The notes beneath the pieces are model-generated. The model did no database searches, was not told where the DNA came from, and worked only from the letters and a program-made list of their open reading frames with translations. A program made the translations under genes and the position numbers. Below are positions 12,600 to 23,375 of a stretch of 64,000 nt of DNA, one piece after another. The first letter of the stretch is position 1, and each line of letters opens with the position of its first letter. Source of the stretch: Homalodisca vitripennis (lineage: Eukaryota; Arthropoda; Insecta; Hemiptera; Cicadellidae); NCBI RefSeq assembly GCF_021130785.1, contig NC_060212.1, forward strand, positions 149,903,501-149,967,500, in the 5' to 3' direction.

Positions 12600-13137
12600 G
12601 CGAATTAAAAAATATGGCAGGAAACTGATCAAATCACATATTAGGAGTGGGAATATTCGATTAAGTAATTAGCAAACTCACAGTGTCTGGCCAGGAAAGG
12701 AAAAAGTCATGAAAACAGCAAATAGATTTTATACTGGTTTTTGTCCTTTAGCAAAAACACGCCTGATTAACCTTGCAATGTCGAATTTTAAAAGATGACC
12801 AGTAATAAAAGTAGTTCACATGTTCGTTCTTAACTACACGCTGTCCATGTTTTGAACATTCAATTTTTATATTTTGGTTATGTAGATGTGAAGTTGCTTG
12901 CACAGTGTAGCCTACAGATTAAACCTTTTTGAGATATCTTGCCATACGACACATTCGCACATTTGTTCCTTAATTTTGGTTTCATACCTGTGCATAACAA
13001 AAGATTATTGACCCAGTCACCAGGTGAAGATGTTGTATGTGTGACTAGATTACATGTACTATTACGTCACATGTTCAAATCCTATAAGATTTTACTCGGT
13101 TTTTCTACAAATTTATTTATTCTGCAGTTTCTCCTTG
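12600..13137. other. AT-rich DNA without a recognised gene
   Basis: A plus frame (12939-13286, 115 codons) overlaps the family A copy downstream and has no recognisable domain. Confidence 0.4.
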
Positions 13138-13320
13138 CCATAATGGTTACCTATTGTAAAAATGTTTCGTTGACGCTCAGCCAAATCCCATGGAGTGACG
13201 TGCAACATCATTGCCCTCAATTTTATGTACATAGAAATGAAGCTTCATGCGAAATTTCAATATTTCCGTATGCTAGTCCATTCTAGTGATAAAGGACGGA
13301 GATACAGACAGACATAATTT
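13138..13320 (-). repeat. Dispersed repeat family A, copy 2 (reverse)
   Basis: Read on the minus strand it has GATTTGGCTGAGCGTCAACG, ATGAAGCTTCATTTCTATGT and GAAATTTCGCATG in family order, with an ATACAGACAGACAT stretch beyond. Confidence 0.65.
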
Positions 13321-14889
13321 CAGAAATGAAATATTTCTACCTCTTAGAGTCATAGCATGGCTCTGCCAATATTATCAATAATAATTAGTGTTAGTATCAT
13401 ATACAACGATACTAATTTTTCCAATTTATCTTCACTAATAAACCGTCATTATTTAACTGATAGTGATGCCGCAACTTGGCGGCCTCTACAAAGTTTTGTC
13501 CTTTATGCTGAGTTTCGTACTGTGTTTATGTATTCTTGACGGTGAATATTTAGTTAGATAATATCCATGCAGTTCTTATTTCTATTTACAAGGGAAAATA
13601 AAACTTGGAAGCCCAACTGTAATAATATAAATGGACATAGATGTTTTCTCCTCGGTTTCCAATGAGTGCGGATGGGAGAATGCCGTGTTGAGTACGTTCA
13701 ATTGCCCTTTTTCATAAAAAAATATCCCAATTATCCAGTCCCTACACTTGCAGTACGAACAAGTGCAATCGACTGGGCCGCTATCACGCTAGGCGTGGTG
13801 CATCTGTTTACTGACTCACCTGCAATAAACATATTAAGCGCAGTAATGCTTTTCTTTGAAGCTGTATGACACAGTTCTGTACCACATGTACCATTACTCA
13901 CCTTTAGTAATTACGTATTTCGAGCTTCACGTCTAAGACGCTAATTTATGTCGCTAATCATCCTTTCGAAGGATGACAACAAGCCGACATGGATACTCAT
14001 ATTACGATGTTAAAATACAATCTAGATAGCTCCTAGTTATTTTCCATGAAATAAAAAAATGTATCCACTTTTCATGAATTGCACTTGAAAGATATTGCTC
14101 AAAGCAACCAATAAAGCACATGCAACGTAAGTAACATACGCTGAAAGGAATTTAAAGGAGATGGATGCTAATACTGTACTACAAGTAATTTATATTGAAC
14201 TACAAAATTACCATAAGCATTACAACTGGACCAATTAAATATGTTCTTTACCAGATAGATTTTGAGTTTGGCTCCTAACAAGTACATAATAATAAATATT
14301 CAATAATCTTACTTTGTTACTATAGTTCTGAATTCTTACAAACGTGATTTATGGAACTACTTTCAGGTTAAGTCCTTAGATTTCATAATGATAAATAACG
14401 ATTATCAAGCACTGGAGTCAATATTAAAATTTGACTCGTATTGCTTTAATTATAATATAACTCGCACTTTTGTTATTTCCCGAAAGATTTTAAGTTTGCA
14501 GTTCTGTTGCGGTACGGTATATAAAAATGTCAGTCGAGACAAAAGTATTGAAACAGAACACTTAGGTTCCAAAATCATGCTCTTGATCAGTGAAATCCGA
14601 AAAACAAACTACAACGAAACAACAATAAAGATTTGTGCATAAAAAAGTATACGTTTCCACAATCTTATAGCGTACCTATTCAGATTTTCGATTTTACATG
14701 ATCTAAAATGAATAAACTTGATAATTTGTAGATTAAAGGTATTACAGCTGTTTCAGGTAGAAAAATGTTTTGTACTTGAAAAATGAAAGGCTCATGAGTA
14801 CCGCCATTCCCTCTTTATTTGATGCAGTAATTTTATCTGATGATTCTCTTAAGGAGTGTAAGAAAATAACTCAGTGTCTCAATTTGACT
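13321..14889. other. No recognisable gene
   Basis: Frames at 13357-13539, 13666-13869 and 14388-14642 (all plus) are short and unassignable. Composition is AT-rich. Confidence 0.4.
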
Positions 14890-15465
14890 TCAAGTTGCCT
14901 TTTTATGGCACCCTAAAAGGATATTAATATTAATTTTAGCGGATGCGTATGAATGTTTACATTTTATACGGACGAAAATGCAACAACAATATAAATGAGG
15001 AGACCTTGGAATGAGAGTCCATTTTGCGATGGAAGATTCCATCCAAAATCGCAATGGAAGAGTCCATAATGCATGTGTAACTAATTCGAACTCACGTGAC
15101 TTCCCGTATAAACAAATATAGACCAAGCAGAACTGAGTTGTAGAACGCGGCAAGTGAGTTTTACCGACGTTTTCCCTTACGCTCGTGCTATGTGCCAAAA
15201 TCCGACCCGATGATAGGATGACCGACCCTGTTGGCAGGAACACTAACCTTTAGTTAGCCAAAAGGCCGAGAATAGCCGAACCCAACCCTTTGAGTCCCAG
15301 AGTAAACTTCAGTCGCAGCGACAGTGGCGACGCAGTTACGTCTGGCACAACTGCAACACGTCTGGGGAATTCGCGACGCTTGTAAAACTTACCAAAGACA
15401 CCGGTGCAACAGTAACATAAAGCGGTTTCCAACCGTTCGTTGTCGTTACACACCTCGTTCGTCAC
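14890..15465 (-). other. Two adjacent minus-strand open frames, identity unknown
   Basis: Frames of 117 codons (14890-15243) and 71 codons (15250-15465) lie in a GC-richer stretch that ends at the edge of the 114-bp satellite. The upstream frame contains a GGTAAGT that could be a splice donor. I recognise no domain, signal peptide or known family. They could be a decayed mobile element, an exon, or chance. Confidence 0.2.
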
Positions 15466-15469
15466 ACTA

Positions 15470-16360
15470 TTCGAGGTGTAAATGTGATATATTATGATTA
15501 GTACTCGTAGTTAATTAACCGGAATTGTTTCCGGTTCACTGAAAAAGTTAATATAGTCACCTGTCGGCAGCGCACAAAAAGCTCTTCGAGGTGTAAATGT
15601 GATATATTATGATTAGTACTCGTAGTTAATAACCGGAATTGTTTCCGGTTCACTGAAAAAGTTAATATAGTCACCTGTCGGCAGCGCACAAAAAGCTCTT
15701 CGAGGTGTAAATGTGATATATTATGATTAGTACTCGTAGTTAATAACCGGAATTGTTTCCGGTCCACTGAAAAAGTTAATATAGTCACCTGTCGGCAGCG
15801 CACAAAAAGCTCTTCGAGGTGTAAATGTGATATATTATGATTAGTACTCGTAGTTAATAACCGGAATTGTTTCCGGTCCACTGAAAAAGTTAATATAGTC
15901 ACCTGTCGGCAGCGCACAAAAAGCTCTTCGAGGTGTAAATGTGATATATTATGATTAGTACTCGTAGTTAATAACCGGAATTGTTTCCGGTTCACTGAAA
16001 AAGTTAATATAGTCACCTGTCGGCAGCGCACAAAAAGCTCTTCGAGGTGTAAATGTGATATATTATGATTAGTACTCGTAGTTAATAACCGGAATTGTTT
16101 CCGGTTCACTGAAAAAGTTAATATAGTCACCTGTCGGCAGCGCACAAAAAGCTCTTCGAGGTGTAAATGTGATATATTATGATTAGTACTCGTAGTTAAT
16201 AACCGGAATTGTTTCCGGTTTCACTGAAAAAGTTAATATAGTCACCTGTCGGCAGCGCACAAAAAGCTCTTCGAGGTGCTAACATGGGATAAATTATGAT
16301 TAGTAAGTTATAAACATGAATTCGGTTCACTGAAAAACATAAAATTGTCACCTGTCGGCA
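15470..16360. repeat. Satellite array, 114-bp unit, about 7.7 copies
   Basis: TTCGAGGTG starts at about 15470, 15585, 15699 and 15813 and continues at 114-bp spacing to about 16274, where a last copy decays (GTGCTAACATGGG). Each unit holds a perfect 7-bp hairpin ACCGGAA-TTGT-TTCCGGT. 114 is a multiple of three and one minus frame has no stop, so a 215-codon minus frame (15498-16145) repeats a 38-residue block. It lacks other coding features and I treat it as a by-product. Copies 3 and 4 share a T-to-C change after CCGG that the others lack. Confidence 0.97.
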
Positions 16361-16444
16361 GAAAATTAGATTTTAGTGTTTAATAACTGGTAATAAGTTG
16401 TAAAAAAAAGATCGTGTGAAACTTTTTTTAATATATATTTTAAA

Positions 16445-16720
16445 CATTAGTTGGCTGAGCATTAGCAAAGCCTGCTACTCGTGAGGCTGATAGATGATCA
16501 TTTCTGTCTTATGTCATTGAGATATCTGCGTGATATCTCGAAAATTACATCACCTATAGACTGAAATTTTGCATGAGGCTTCATTTCAATATAAGCAACA
16601 CAAGTTTAATGGTCGTGATCTGAGGAGAAAATAACAGAAAAATATAAAATTCTAAACAAGCTGAGTACTATCATATGAGATCTTAACATATGACATATTA
16701 ACATATGTAGGTTATTCATA
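16445..16720 (+). repeat. Dispersed repeat family A, copy 3
   Basis: GGCTGAGCATTAGCAAAGCCT, GATATCTCGAAAAT, TGAAATTTTGCATGAGGCTT and CATTTCAATATAAGCAACAC appear in family order, ending with CATATGAGATCTTAACATATG. Confidence 0.7.
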
Positions 16721-16828
16721 CAGTATGTAAAGGAAAAAGTCAATGTTAAAAGTATTTAAAAAGATTTTATTTCAGCGCACTCCTGCGTTGATGTGCCCTC
16801 ACTACCTCACCCAGAATTTATAAAAAAA

Positions 16829-17327
16829 ACTAGCTGTTCCCCGCGGCTTCGCACCCTTTTTGTAAGCTTTGCTCGTGTATGAGCACTTCTGGTTCAAATG
16901 AATTATATTGTCAACGCCGATGTAGAGTTTACCTTGTTGACACTATCAAGAAAATCTGCCAAAAGTGTATGTTTATAGCCATTGTACACGTACATGTACT
17001 TAATAATAAAGTGGTCTAACATTCAAGCTATAAGGCCAAACAGAAATTCATTTGAAAGACAAACATCCATAAAAACTTAGCGCCTTCACATAGTGTGTGG
17101 TTATTATACACAACTATCTCGTAATTGTAGTTTACAATGTGCAGGCGCTTTGATAACTTATATATTTTGCAGCGCCTCCTGGTGGTGAGTTACATCAATG
17201 GGCATAGCATATAAACCTTCTACGTGGAAAAATACATATACATACAAATTTTCATAATGATCGGTCATATAGTTTCTGAGTCTATAAAGGACAAACACAC
17301 AAACATTCATTTTTATACATATAGATA
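16829..17327 (+). mobile_element. Arthropod-type dispersed repeat (CTAGCTGTT..CCGCGGCTTCGC head)
   Basis: Begins with ACTAGCTGTTCCCCGCGGCT, a start widely seen in a short interspersed repeat of arthropod and other invertebrate genomes. It ends with a CAAACATTCATTTTTATACA tail and ATATAGATAATT. An AATTTATA at 16815-16822 recurs at 17327-17334 and could be an 8-bp target duplication, though it is low-complexity. No frame encodes a recognisable protein (the minus frame at 17158-17352 is incidental). Class (SINE-like or RTE-tail) is inferred from general familiarity, not from alignment. Confidence 0.6.
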
Positions 17328-17334
17328 ATTTATA

Positions 17335-18340
17335 TAGAATCTGAAAACACATGTATACATATCATCCTATCAATTGCCAACCTTACACGATTTAAAGTTA
17401 TATATTGTCCATCCAAAAATAATTAAACCTCTCGAATTCGAGAACATCATTGAGTTTAGCTACAGGTTTTATTGAAATTAATTTACAGCTAAATCAGCTA
17501 AAAAAATAAGTGTATAAGCTGTTACCCCTAGCCTAGGCGTGAGGGGAAGTGAAAGTGATAAATAAATATACAAACGATATGTTGAGTTTAAATAACAGTT
17601 ATTGTATATACGGCGGTAAAACACAACGATTTTGACAGTGTATTTCACGAAATATTTTACTAGTCAAAGTGTTTCCAACACCTATTATCACGATCAGGTA
17701 CAATAAAATGAAATAAAAAACACACCACAGAAAAAAGGTTTGTCATTTGCTGTGTTATAATTTTCACTCTGAGGGCCGAAAAAAACAGTCTGACACAGCG
17801 AGTGGAAACGTAATTGATTCAGAGTAGAATTTGCAGCTGCTGATTCACTAGTTCACTACATGGAAATGTACAGCACTCATTCTGATGGTATTGGAACTAC
17901 ATCACGTTACACAGATATTTAGAAAGATTTAAAGCATATATTCAGTATATTATACTTAACAATAAAATCTGTAAAACCCCTACAGATAACAATTTAAAAT
18001 CTGAAAAATTCAATCAAAGATAAGAAAAACGATCTACAAAAAAATATTAAAATAGTAATAAAGACACAGCAATTATTACGAAAATGTTCTGGAAGAAACT
18101 ATGTACTTGCAGAAGAAATTCGATCAAATGTTTTCCCTACCTTTTTTGTGGGTCTGCGCATTTTGTTACCCGCCTTTATCTTACTACAAATCGTGTGTTT
18201 TATAGTAAGCACTGGTGACAAGTTGTTTCAAAATTGTGGTCGTTCTGTTTATTTGAAAATGTTGATTTGTCGTTCATGAAGGTGAAAATTCGATAGAACA
18301 AATTTCAGTCCTACATATACATACATACATATATATTTTT
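17335..18340. other. AT-rich unique DNA
   Basis: Nothing recognised apart from a short ATAC/ATAT-rich tract at 18315-18340 that abuts the 3' end of the tRNA-derived repeat. Confidence 0.5.
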
Positions 18341-18342
18341 TT

Positions 18343-18540
18343 AAACTGTATAAATGGCAATAGCCTTATTTAATTTCAATAAACATTGAATCACAAAAAG
18401 TACTTGCTCCGCCGGGAGTCGAACCCGGATCTCTCACTTGCCGGGTGAATGTGCTACCATTACACCACAGAGCGCTTACTTTTTCCGATTCAATTATTTT
18501 GTATTTGGCCGTATCTGTCACATATGCGTTTTAAATAAGC
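18343..18540 (-). mobile_element. tRNA-derived dispersed repeat, copy 1
   Basis: Read on the minus strand: a 5' flank beginning GCTTATTTAAAACGCATATG, a tRNA-like body (18404-18474), then a 3' flank containing TTCAATGTTTATTG and GGCTATTGCCATTTATAC, ending in an A-rich/ATAC tail. Both flanks recur around the copy at 25.3 kb, so the repeat is larger than the tRNA-like part. Partial copies follow at 18597, 23030 and 23215. Confidence 0.75.
18404..18474 (-). tRNA. tRNA-like sequence (pol III A and B boxes), probably a pseudo-tRNA
   Basis: Folds as a cloverleaf: acceptor GCTCTG/CGGAGC with a 1:72 mismatch, T8-G9, a perfect D stem GTGT/GCAC, anticodon stem TTCAC/GTGAG, loop CCGGCAA, and T arm CCGGG-TTCGACT-CCCGG. 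The B box GGTTCGACTCC matches consensus, and the A box TGGTGTAATGGTAGCA is good. By position the anticodon is GGC (alanine), but base 33 is C instead of the invariant T, and GGC alanine tRNAs are rare in eukaryotes. It sits in a dispersed repeat, so a SINE-type promoter is more likely than a working tRNA. Confidence 0.55.
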
Positions 18541-18596
18541 AAACTTACATATTATGATCGGAAGACCAAACACCTGTCAAACGACTTTTATTTACG

Positions 18597-18680
18597 TTAA
18601 ATTGTATAAATGGCAATAGCCTTATTTAATTTCAATAAACATTGAATCACAAAAAGTACTTGCTCCGCCCAGAGTCCACG
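18597..18680 (-). repeat. tRNA-derived repeat, copy 2 (truncated)
   Basis: The 3' flank (GTATAAATGGCAATAGCCTT through CAAAAAGTACTTGCTCCGCC) repeats the 18343-18412 sequence almost exactly, then breaks off within the tRNA-like region. It is in direct orientation 253 bp from copy 1. Confidence 0.85.
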
Positions 18681-18739
18681 AGTCGCGTAACAGGCTTTGT
18701 GAGGTTCATGTAAAATTCTAAGTTTACAGCTCATTTAAT

Positions 18740-18995
18740 TCTCAATAAATATGGCGGACACACAGACAAACACACAGAAAATATATTTATACATCCACCG
18801 GCAGAAAAAGAGAAATTGTGTCAGCCTACTGAGTGATAAGCTTCGATGACGCTCAGGGTTCGACTTACACCATCAACCAACTCGGTGTTGAGTACATAGA
18901 AATAAAGCTTCATGCAAAGTTCCTGGTGAGTTATAGGTCACTCAACTCGAGTGATAGGCTTATCTTACGCTCAGGCAATTAAGACTATGGTCGGT
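18740..18995 (-). repeat. Dispersed repeat family A, copy 4 (reverse)
   Basis: On the minus strand: CCTGAGCGTAAGATAAGCCT, TTTGCATGAAGCTTTATTTC, ACCGAGTTGGTTGATGGTG, then a second CCTGAGCGTCATCGAAGCTT. The head motif occurs twice, about 120 bp apart. Confidence 0.6.
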
Positions 18996-18999
18996 TTAA

Positions 19000-19014
19000 G
19001 GGGGGGGGGGGGGG
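19000..19014 (+). repeat. Poly-G run (15)
   Basis: Fifteen consecutive G residues at the edge of a family A copy. Confidence 0.95.
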
Positions 19015-19934
19015 AATTGAACATACGACTGAAGTAAAGCATGTTATCCTTCCTCGCCTTTGCCTTGAGAACCAGACTTGTATTTGTGCTACAACTGCCA
19101 CTTTACGCTTTGGTGCATAAATAACCACTCCACCCACTCATATGCTATGCACAGTTGCTTTTCGTCCTCCCCAAGCAAGGAGGCGACCTCAATTCATTAG
19201 CAACGAGATAAAGGTACGCGATTCCTTTGGTACAAGGCTGTTTAAAAATTTAAGAACCAATAGAACAAAACATACTCAATTATGTGGGCAACAACTATAC
19301 AATTCACCGTAACCAGAATTTATGAGCTATTAATTAATATTTAAGCACTTTCGTTTGGTCATTGGTCCGGAAAACGTGCTTGGAATGAAATTTAAAACTA
19401 TGTATTAAAATTGTTTGAGGAATGGAGAGAATAGAGCATTGTGTCTTTCACGGTGGGGATTTTCTTTCTTTTCTCCCCTTGAGAGAATGGCCTCTTCGGC
19501 TTGTGCACTACAAGAGTCTTTCAAGCCGACAAAGTAATAGTTCTCTCCTTTAAAGGAGTTCATTCCTACAGATCTCTAGCTTTGTTCAAAAAAGTTTTAA
19601 TAGTTTTATAGGTTTCTGTAAATTTATTCTAAAATTGATATGACCTTTTTACTGATATAACAACTGTACAGTTTGAAATTTATAAGGGTTCTTTGAAAGA
19701 TTACAAGTAAAAATATTACAATTCTATAAGTAACTTCTTTACTAGATTAGAATAAGCTGGTAAATCTTGAATTCACCGACAATAACTTGACACATAACAT
19801 GACTGATTTAACGTCATAAAACTTTATTGTAAATTGCTACGCCATTACCCCAATTATATAGGTTATGGATAGATCTCTTCATGCATTGTGTGTAATAATA
19901 ATCGTCCCATTAATGCGAGCTTGTTATAATGTAG
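19015..19934. other. No recognisable gene
   Basis: Mixed composition with no conserved motif or long frame. Confidence 0.5.
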
Positions 19935-19937
19935 GGT

Positions 19938-20185
19938 AACTATTTGGCTGAGCGTCAGCGAAGCCTAACATTCGAGAGAACGGAAAATTTGATTCCTGTC
20001 TGTATGTCTTTCTGGTCCGTACGATATCTCGTTGTCCTACAAATAGGCCTACAAACTTGAAATTTTGCATGAAGCTTTATATCTATCTGTATATGCAACA
20101 TCGAACAATGATGGTCTATGTCAATCATGGGATTTGGCTGGGCGTTAGCGAACATTCTTACAATGGTCTTATGACATGATGGCAA
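19938..20185 (+). repeat. Dispersed repeat family A, copy 5
   Basis: TTGGCTGAGCGTCAGCGAAG, GATATCTCGTTGTCC, TGAAATTTTGCATGAAGCTT, and a second head ATTTGGCTGGGCGTTAGCGA about 190 bp downstream. It ends abruptly at the next satellite array. Confidence 0.75.
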
Positions 20186-20239
20186 CGGCTATGTGCCCAG
20201 CTTGACTTCCAATTCAAAATTGTGATCCAAAAATAAAAA

Positions 20240-21147
20240 ACAATAAGTTCAAAAGCTGATAGTATATTACAAAAACATTAATGATTATAGCATTACAAAG
20301 ACTGAATCATTAGTGAAGGTTAAAATAATAGCGATATAATGGTTACAAAAGAAGGTAATATAAAGCATTCTCGTTTGATAAATAAGTATTCATATTCAAG
20401 AAACAAACAATAATAGTGATTCAAACATATGAAAAAATAAGTTCAAAAGCTGATAGTATATTACAAAAACATTAATGATTAAGGCATTAAGACCACTAAT
20501 GATTAAGAGTGAATCATTAGTGAAGGTTAAAATAATAGCGATATAATGATTACAAAAGAAGGTCATAATATAAGGCATTCTCGTTTGATAAATAAGTATT
20601 CATATTCAAGAAACAAACAATAATAGTGATTCAAACATATAAAAAAATAAGTTCAAAAGCTGATAGTATATTACAACAACATTAACGATTAAAGCATTAA
20701 GACCACTAATGATTAAGAGTGAATCATTAGTGAAGGCTAAAATAATAGCGATATAATGGTTACAAAAGAAGGTCATATAAAGCATTCTCGTTTGATAAAT
20801 AAGTATTCATATTCAAGAAACAAACAATAATCGTGATTCAAAAACATAAAAAAAATAAGTTCAAACGCTGATAGTATATTACAACAACATTAATGATTAA
20901 AGCATTAAGACCACTAATGATTAAGAGAGAATCATTAGTGAAGGTTAAAATAATAGCGATATAATGGTTACAAAAGAAGGTCATATAAAGCATTCTCGTT
21001 TGATAAATAAGTATTCATATTCAAGAAACAAACAATAAGCGTACTCAAAAATTTAAAAAAATAAGTTCAAAAGCTGATAGTACATTACAACAACATTAAT
21101 GATTAAAGCATTAAGACCACTAATGATTAAGAGTGAATCATTAGTTC
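20240..21147. repeat. Satellite array, about 206-bp unit with a hairpin, 4.4 copies
   Basis: AATAAGTTCAAA recurs at about 20243, 20437, 20647, 20855 and 21061, spacings 194-210 bp. Most units carry a perfect 11-bp stem, CACTAATGATT...AATCATTAGTG, with a 7-nt loop; the first unit keeps only one arm. Units end with ATAAATAAGTATTCATATTC. Confidence 0.95.
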
Positions 21148-21500
21148 CTTATTTTGTTATTTTAACAGTTAATTAATTATAAAATTGCTATAACATTAAA
21201 AAAACGAAATTTAAACAAGAAACAGAATAATGTTTAGAAAAGTGTATCTTTTACTGACATTTTTATTTCAAGTTCGTTATAAAAGTTAAAAACTAATTTC
21301 CAACTAAACAGGAAAGAGTCTTCTTCTATTTCAACGGTTGCAATTACATAATAACCATAAAATAGCGAGGAATAGCGGCGGTGGCTGCGTCAGTAACAGA
21401 TTAAATCTTCAAGTACTTCCAAGTTTTAATAACAAGATTGTCAATCCGATATTCTTATTTCTAATCACTTCAAGATTGAGTTACTATTTGTAATAAACTC
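21148..21500. other. AT-rich spacer between two satellite arrays
   Basis: About 350 bp of apparently unique sequence. No gene or repeat seen. Confidence 0.5.
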
Positions 21501-22196
21501 TGACATTATTACATAACTTATTTATGTCAGAATGATTCACGTTAGCTTCTAAAATTGATGACATTATTACATAATTTATTTATGTCAGAATAATTCACGT
21601 TAGCTTCTAAAATTGATGACATTATTACATAACTTATTTATGTCAGAATGCTTCACGTTAGCTTCTAAAATTGATGACATTATTACATAACTTATTTATG
21701 TCAGAATAATTCTTGTTAGCTTCTAAAATTGATGACATTATTACATAACTAATTTATGTCAGAATGCTTCACGTTAGCTTCTAAAATTGATGACATTATT
21801 ACATAACTAATTTATGTCAGAATGCTTCACGTTAGCTTCTAAAATTGATGACATTATTACATAATTTATTTATGTCAGAATAATTCACGTTAGCTTCTAA
21901 AATTGATGACATTATTACATAACTTATTTATGTCAGAATGCTTCACGTTAGCTTCTAAAATTGATGACATTATTACATAACTTATTTATGTCAGAATAAT
22001 TCTTGTTAGCTTCTAAAATTGATGACATTATTACATAACTAATTTATGTCAGAATGCTTCACGTTAGCTTCTAAAATTGATGACATTATTACATAACTCA
22101 TTTATGTCAGAATGCTTCACGTTAGCTTCTAAAATTGATGACATTATTACATAACTCATTTATGTCAGAATGTTTCACGTTAGCTTCTAAAATTGA
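21501..22196. repeat. Satellite array, 58-bp unit, 12 copies, higher-order pattern
   Basis: Units of TGACATTATTACATAAC through TTAGCTTCTAAAATTGA repeat at 58 bp from 21501. TGACAT and ATGTCA in each unit form a short inverted repeat. Diagnostic variants (ATAATT, ATAACTT, ATAACTA, ATAACTC; AATAATTCTTG or ATGCTTCACG) show that copies 2-5 and 7-10 have the same order of variants, i.e. a 290-bp block was duplicated. Confidence 0.97.
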
Positions 22197-23027
22197 TTAC
22201 AGGTGTCATATTAGTTTATGGAAAAATGGATTTTACTAATTGACACCCGAATTTATATACGGGAGATAAACTAAATTTAATTGTTATAAACTACCGGCCA
22301 TATGATCGTTTAGTGACATCTCTGCATCATCCAAAGCTTAAGCAGCTACGTTGTAAGCTTTTAACGTTTACGTCGAGATGGAAACTGTGACCTGTTTTGT
22401 GGTACACCCTGTATTTTAATGCAGTTTAAAATGTTTTAATGTATTCCCGGTGTATGCAAAAGTGGGGTGGGGTTCAAATAAATTTATTTTTTTCCACAAA
22501 TTAATTTTATCGTAATTAATTTGAGATTACTTACATGAAACAATCCACGTATCTTTTCAGTCTTTTCTAATTTTCTTTCCATTTTTTTTCGTTAACTATA
22601 CAACATAACATCTTTCGTGTATCCATTTAGTAAAATCACATTTCCTCTCTATTACCATTGATACAAAATGATACACTTCGATAGTTAATTTATAACAACT
22701 TCTCTATTATCGACATGTTGAATGATAATACTCGTAAAACCATATTATTGGTAAGGAACGCAAACACTAATAACAATGTTTGATCAATATGAAATAGTCT
22801 ATCCCCCAAAAAAAGAACTATTAATTAGACACATTGTTTATAATAAAATATTGTAATTAAAGGAATAAATTTATTGAAATAATACTCACAGCGTGCACAC
22901 GTTTTGAGCCTTTACTCACCTGAAATAAAACAAAATACATGAGTCAGCTAAAAACTTAAAGCCAGCTAGATAAGGAAACACAATATAGATTAAACATACA
23001 AATTCAATAACAAAAATATAAAATCAT
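22197..23027. other. AT-rich DNA with a possible repeat terminus near 22395
   Basis: A GC-richer segment at 22280-22420 ends with GTGGTACACCCTGTA, resembling terminal sequences of several insect transposon families. I could not find the matching other end. No gene. Confidence 0.35.
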
Positions 23028-23180
23028 GATATATATATATATTCACTTATTTACAAAAAGTACTGGCTCCGCCACGCCAGTGTCAAACCCGGATCTCTCA
23101 TTTGCTCGACAAGGACGCCTGAACACTAATCACAGATCCCTAACCTGATGCAATTATATTTGGCTGGTTTAAAATATACC
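23028..23180 (-). repeat. tRNA-derived repeat, copy 3 (degenerate)
   Basis: TTTACAAAAAGTACTGGCTC, AACCCGGATCTCTCATTTGC and, beyond the tRNA-like part, GATGCAATTATATTTGGCTG align with the 3' flank, body and 5' flank of copy 1. A (TA)n tract at 23028-23042 marks its 3' end. Confidence 0.6.
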
Positions 23181-23214
23181 ATTCACTTACATATGCTCTT
23201 TCAAATGACGTCTA

Positions 23215-23375
23215 ATAGTTGCTAAATTTGTAAAAATGGCAATAGTCTAATTTACGAGTAATATCCAATTAAGATTGATTCGTTGGTACTTGGATCCGGA
23301 TCTCTCACTTGCCGAGCAAGCATATTGACCACTACACACCACTGAGACGCTATTAGCTATGGTGTGATTAGCTTG
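23215..23375 (-). repeat. tRNA-derived repeat, copy 4 (degenerate)
   Basis: GTAAAAATGGCAATAGTCTA, then GGATCCGGATCTCTCACTTG and ACTACACACCACTGAGACGC, align with the family 3' flank and tRNA-like body. The B box has decayed. Confidence 0.6.

Noticed and set aside
15498..16145. 215-codon minus-strand frame as a real repetitive protein
   Set aside because: It lies wholly inside a 114-bp satellite whose length is a multiple of three. There is no start context, signal peptide, splice signal or non-repeat coding sequence, and the terminal unit decays.
21501..22196. CRISPR array (regular 58-bp spacing)
   Set aside because: There are no unique spacers between repeats: the whole 58 bp repeats. The genome is eukaryotic.
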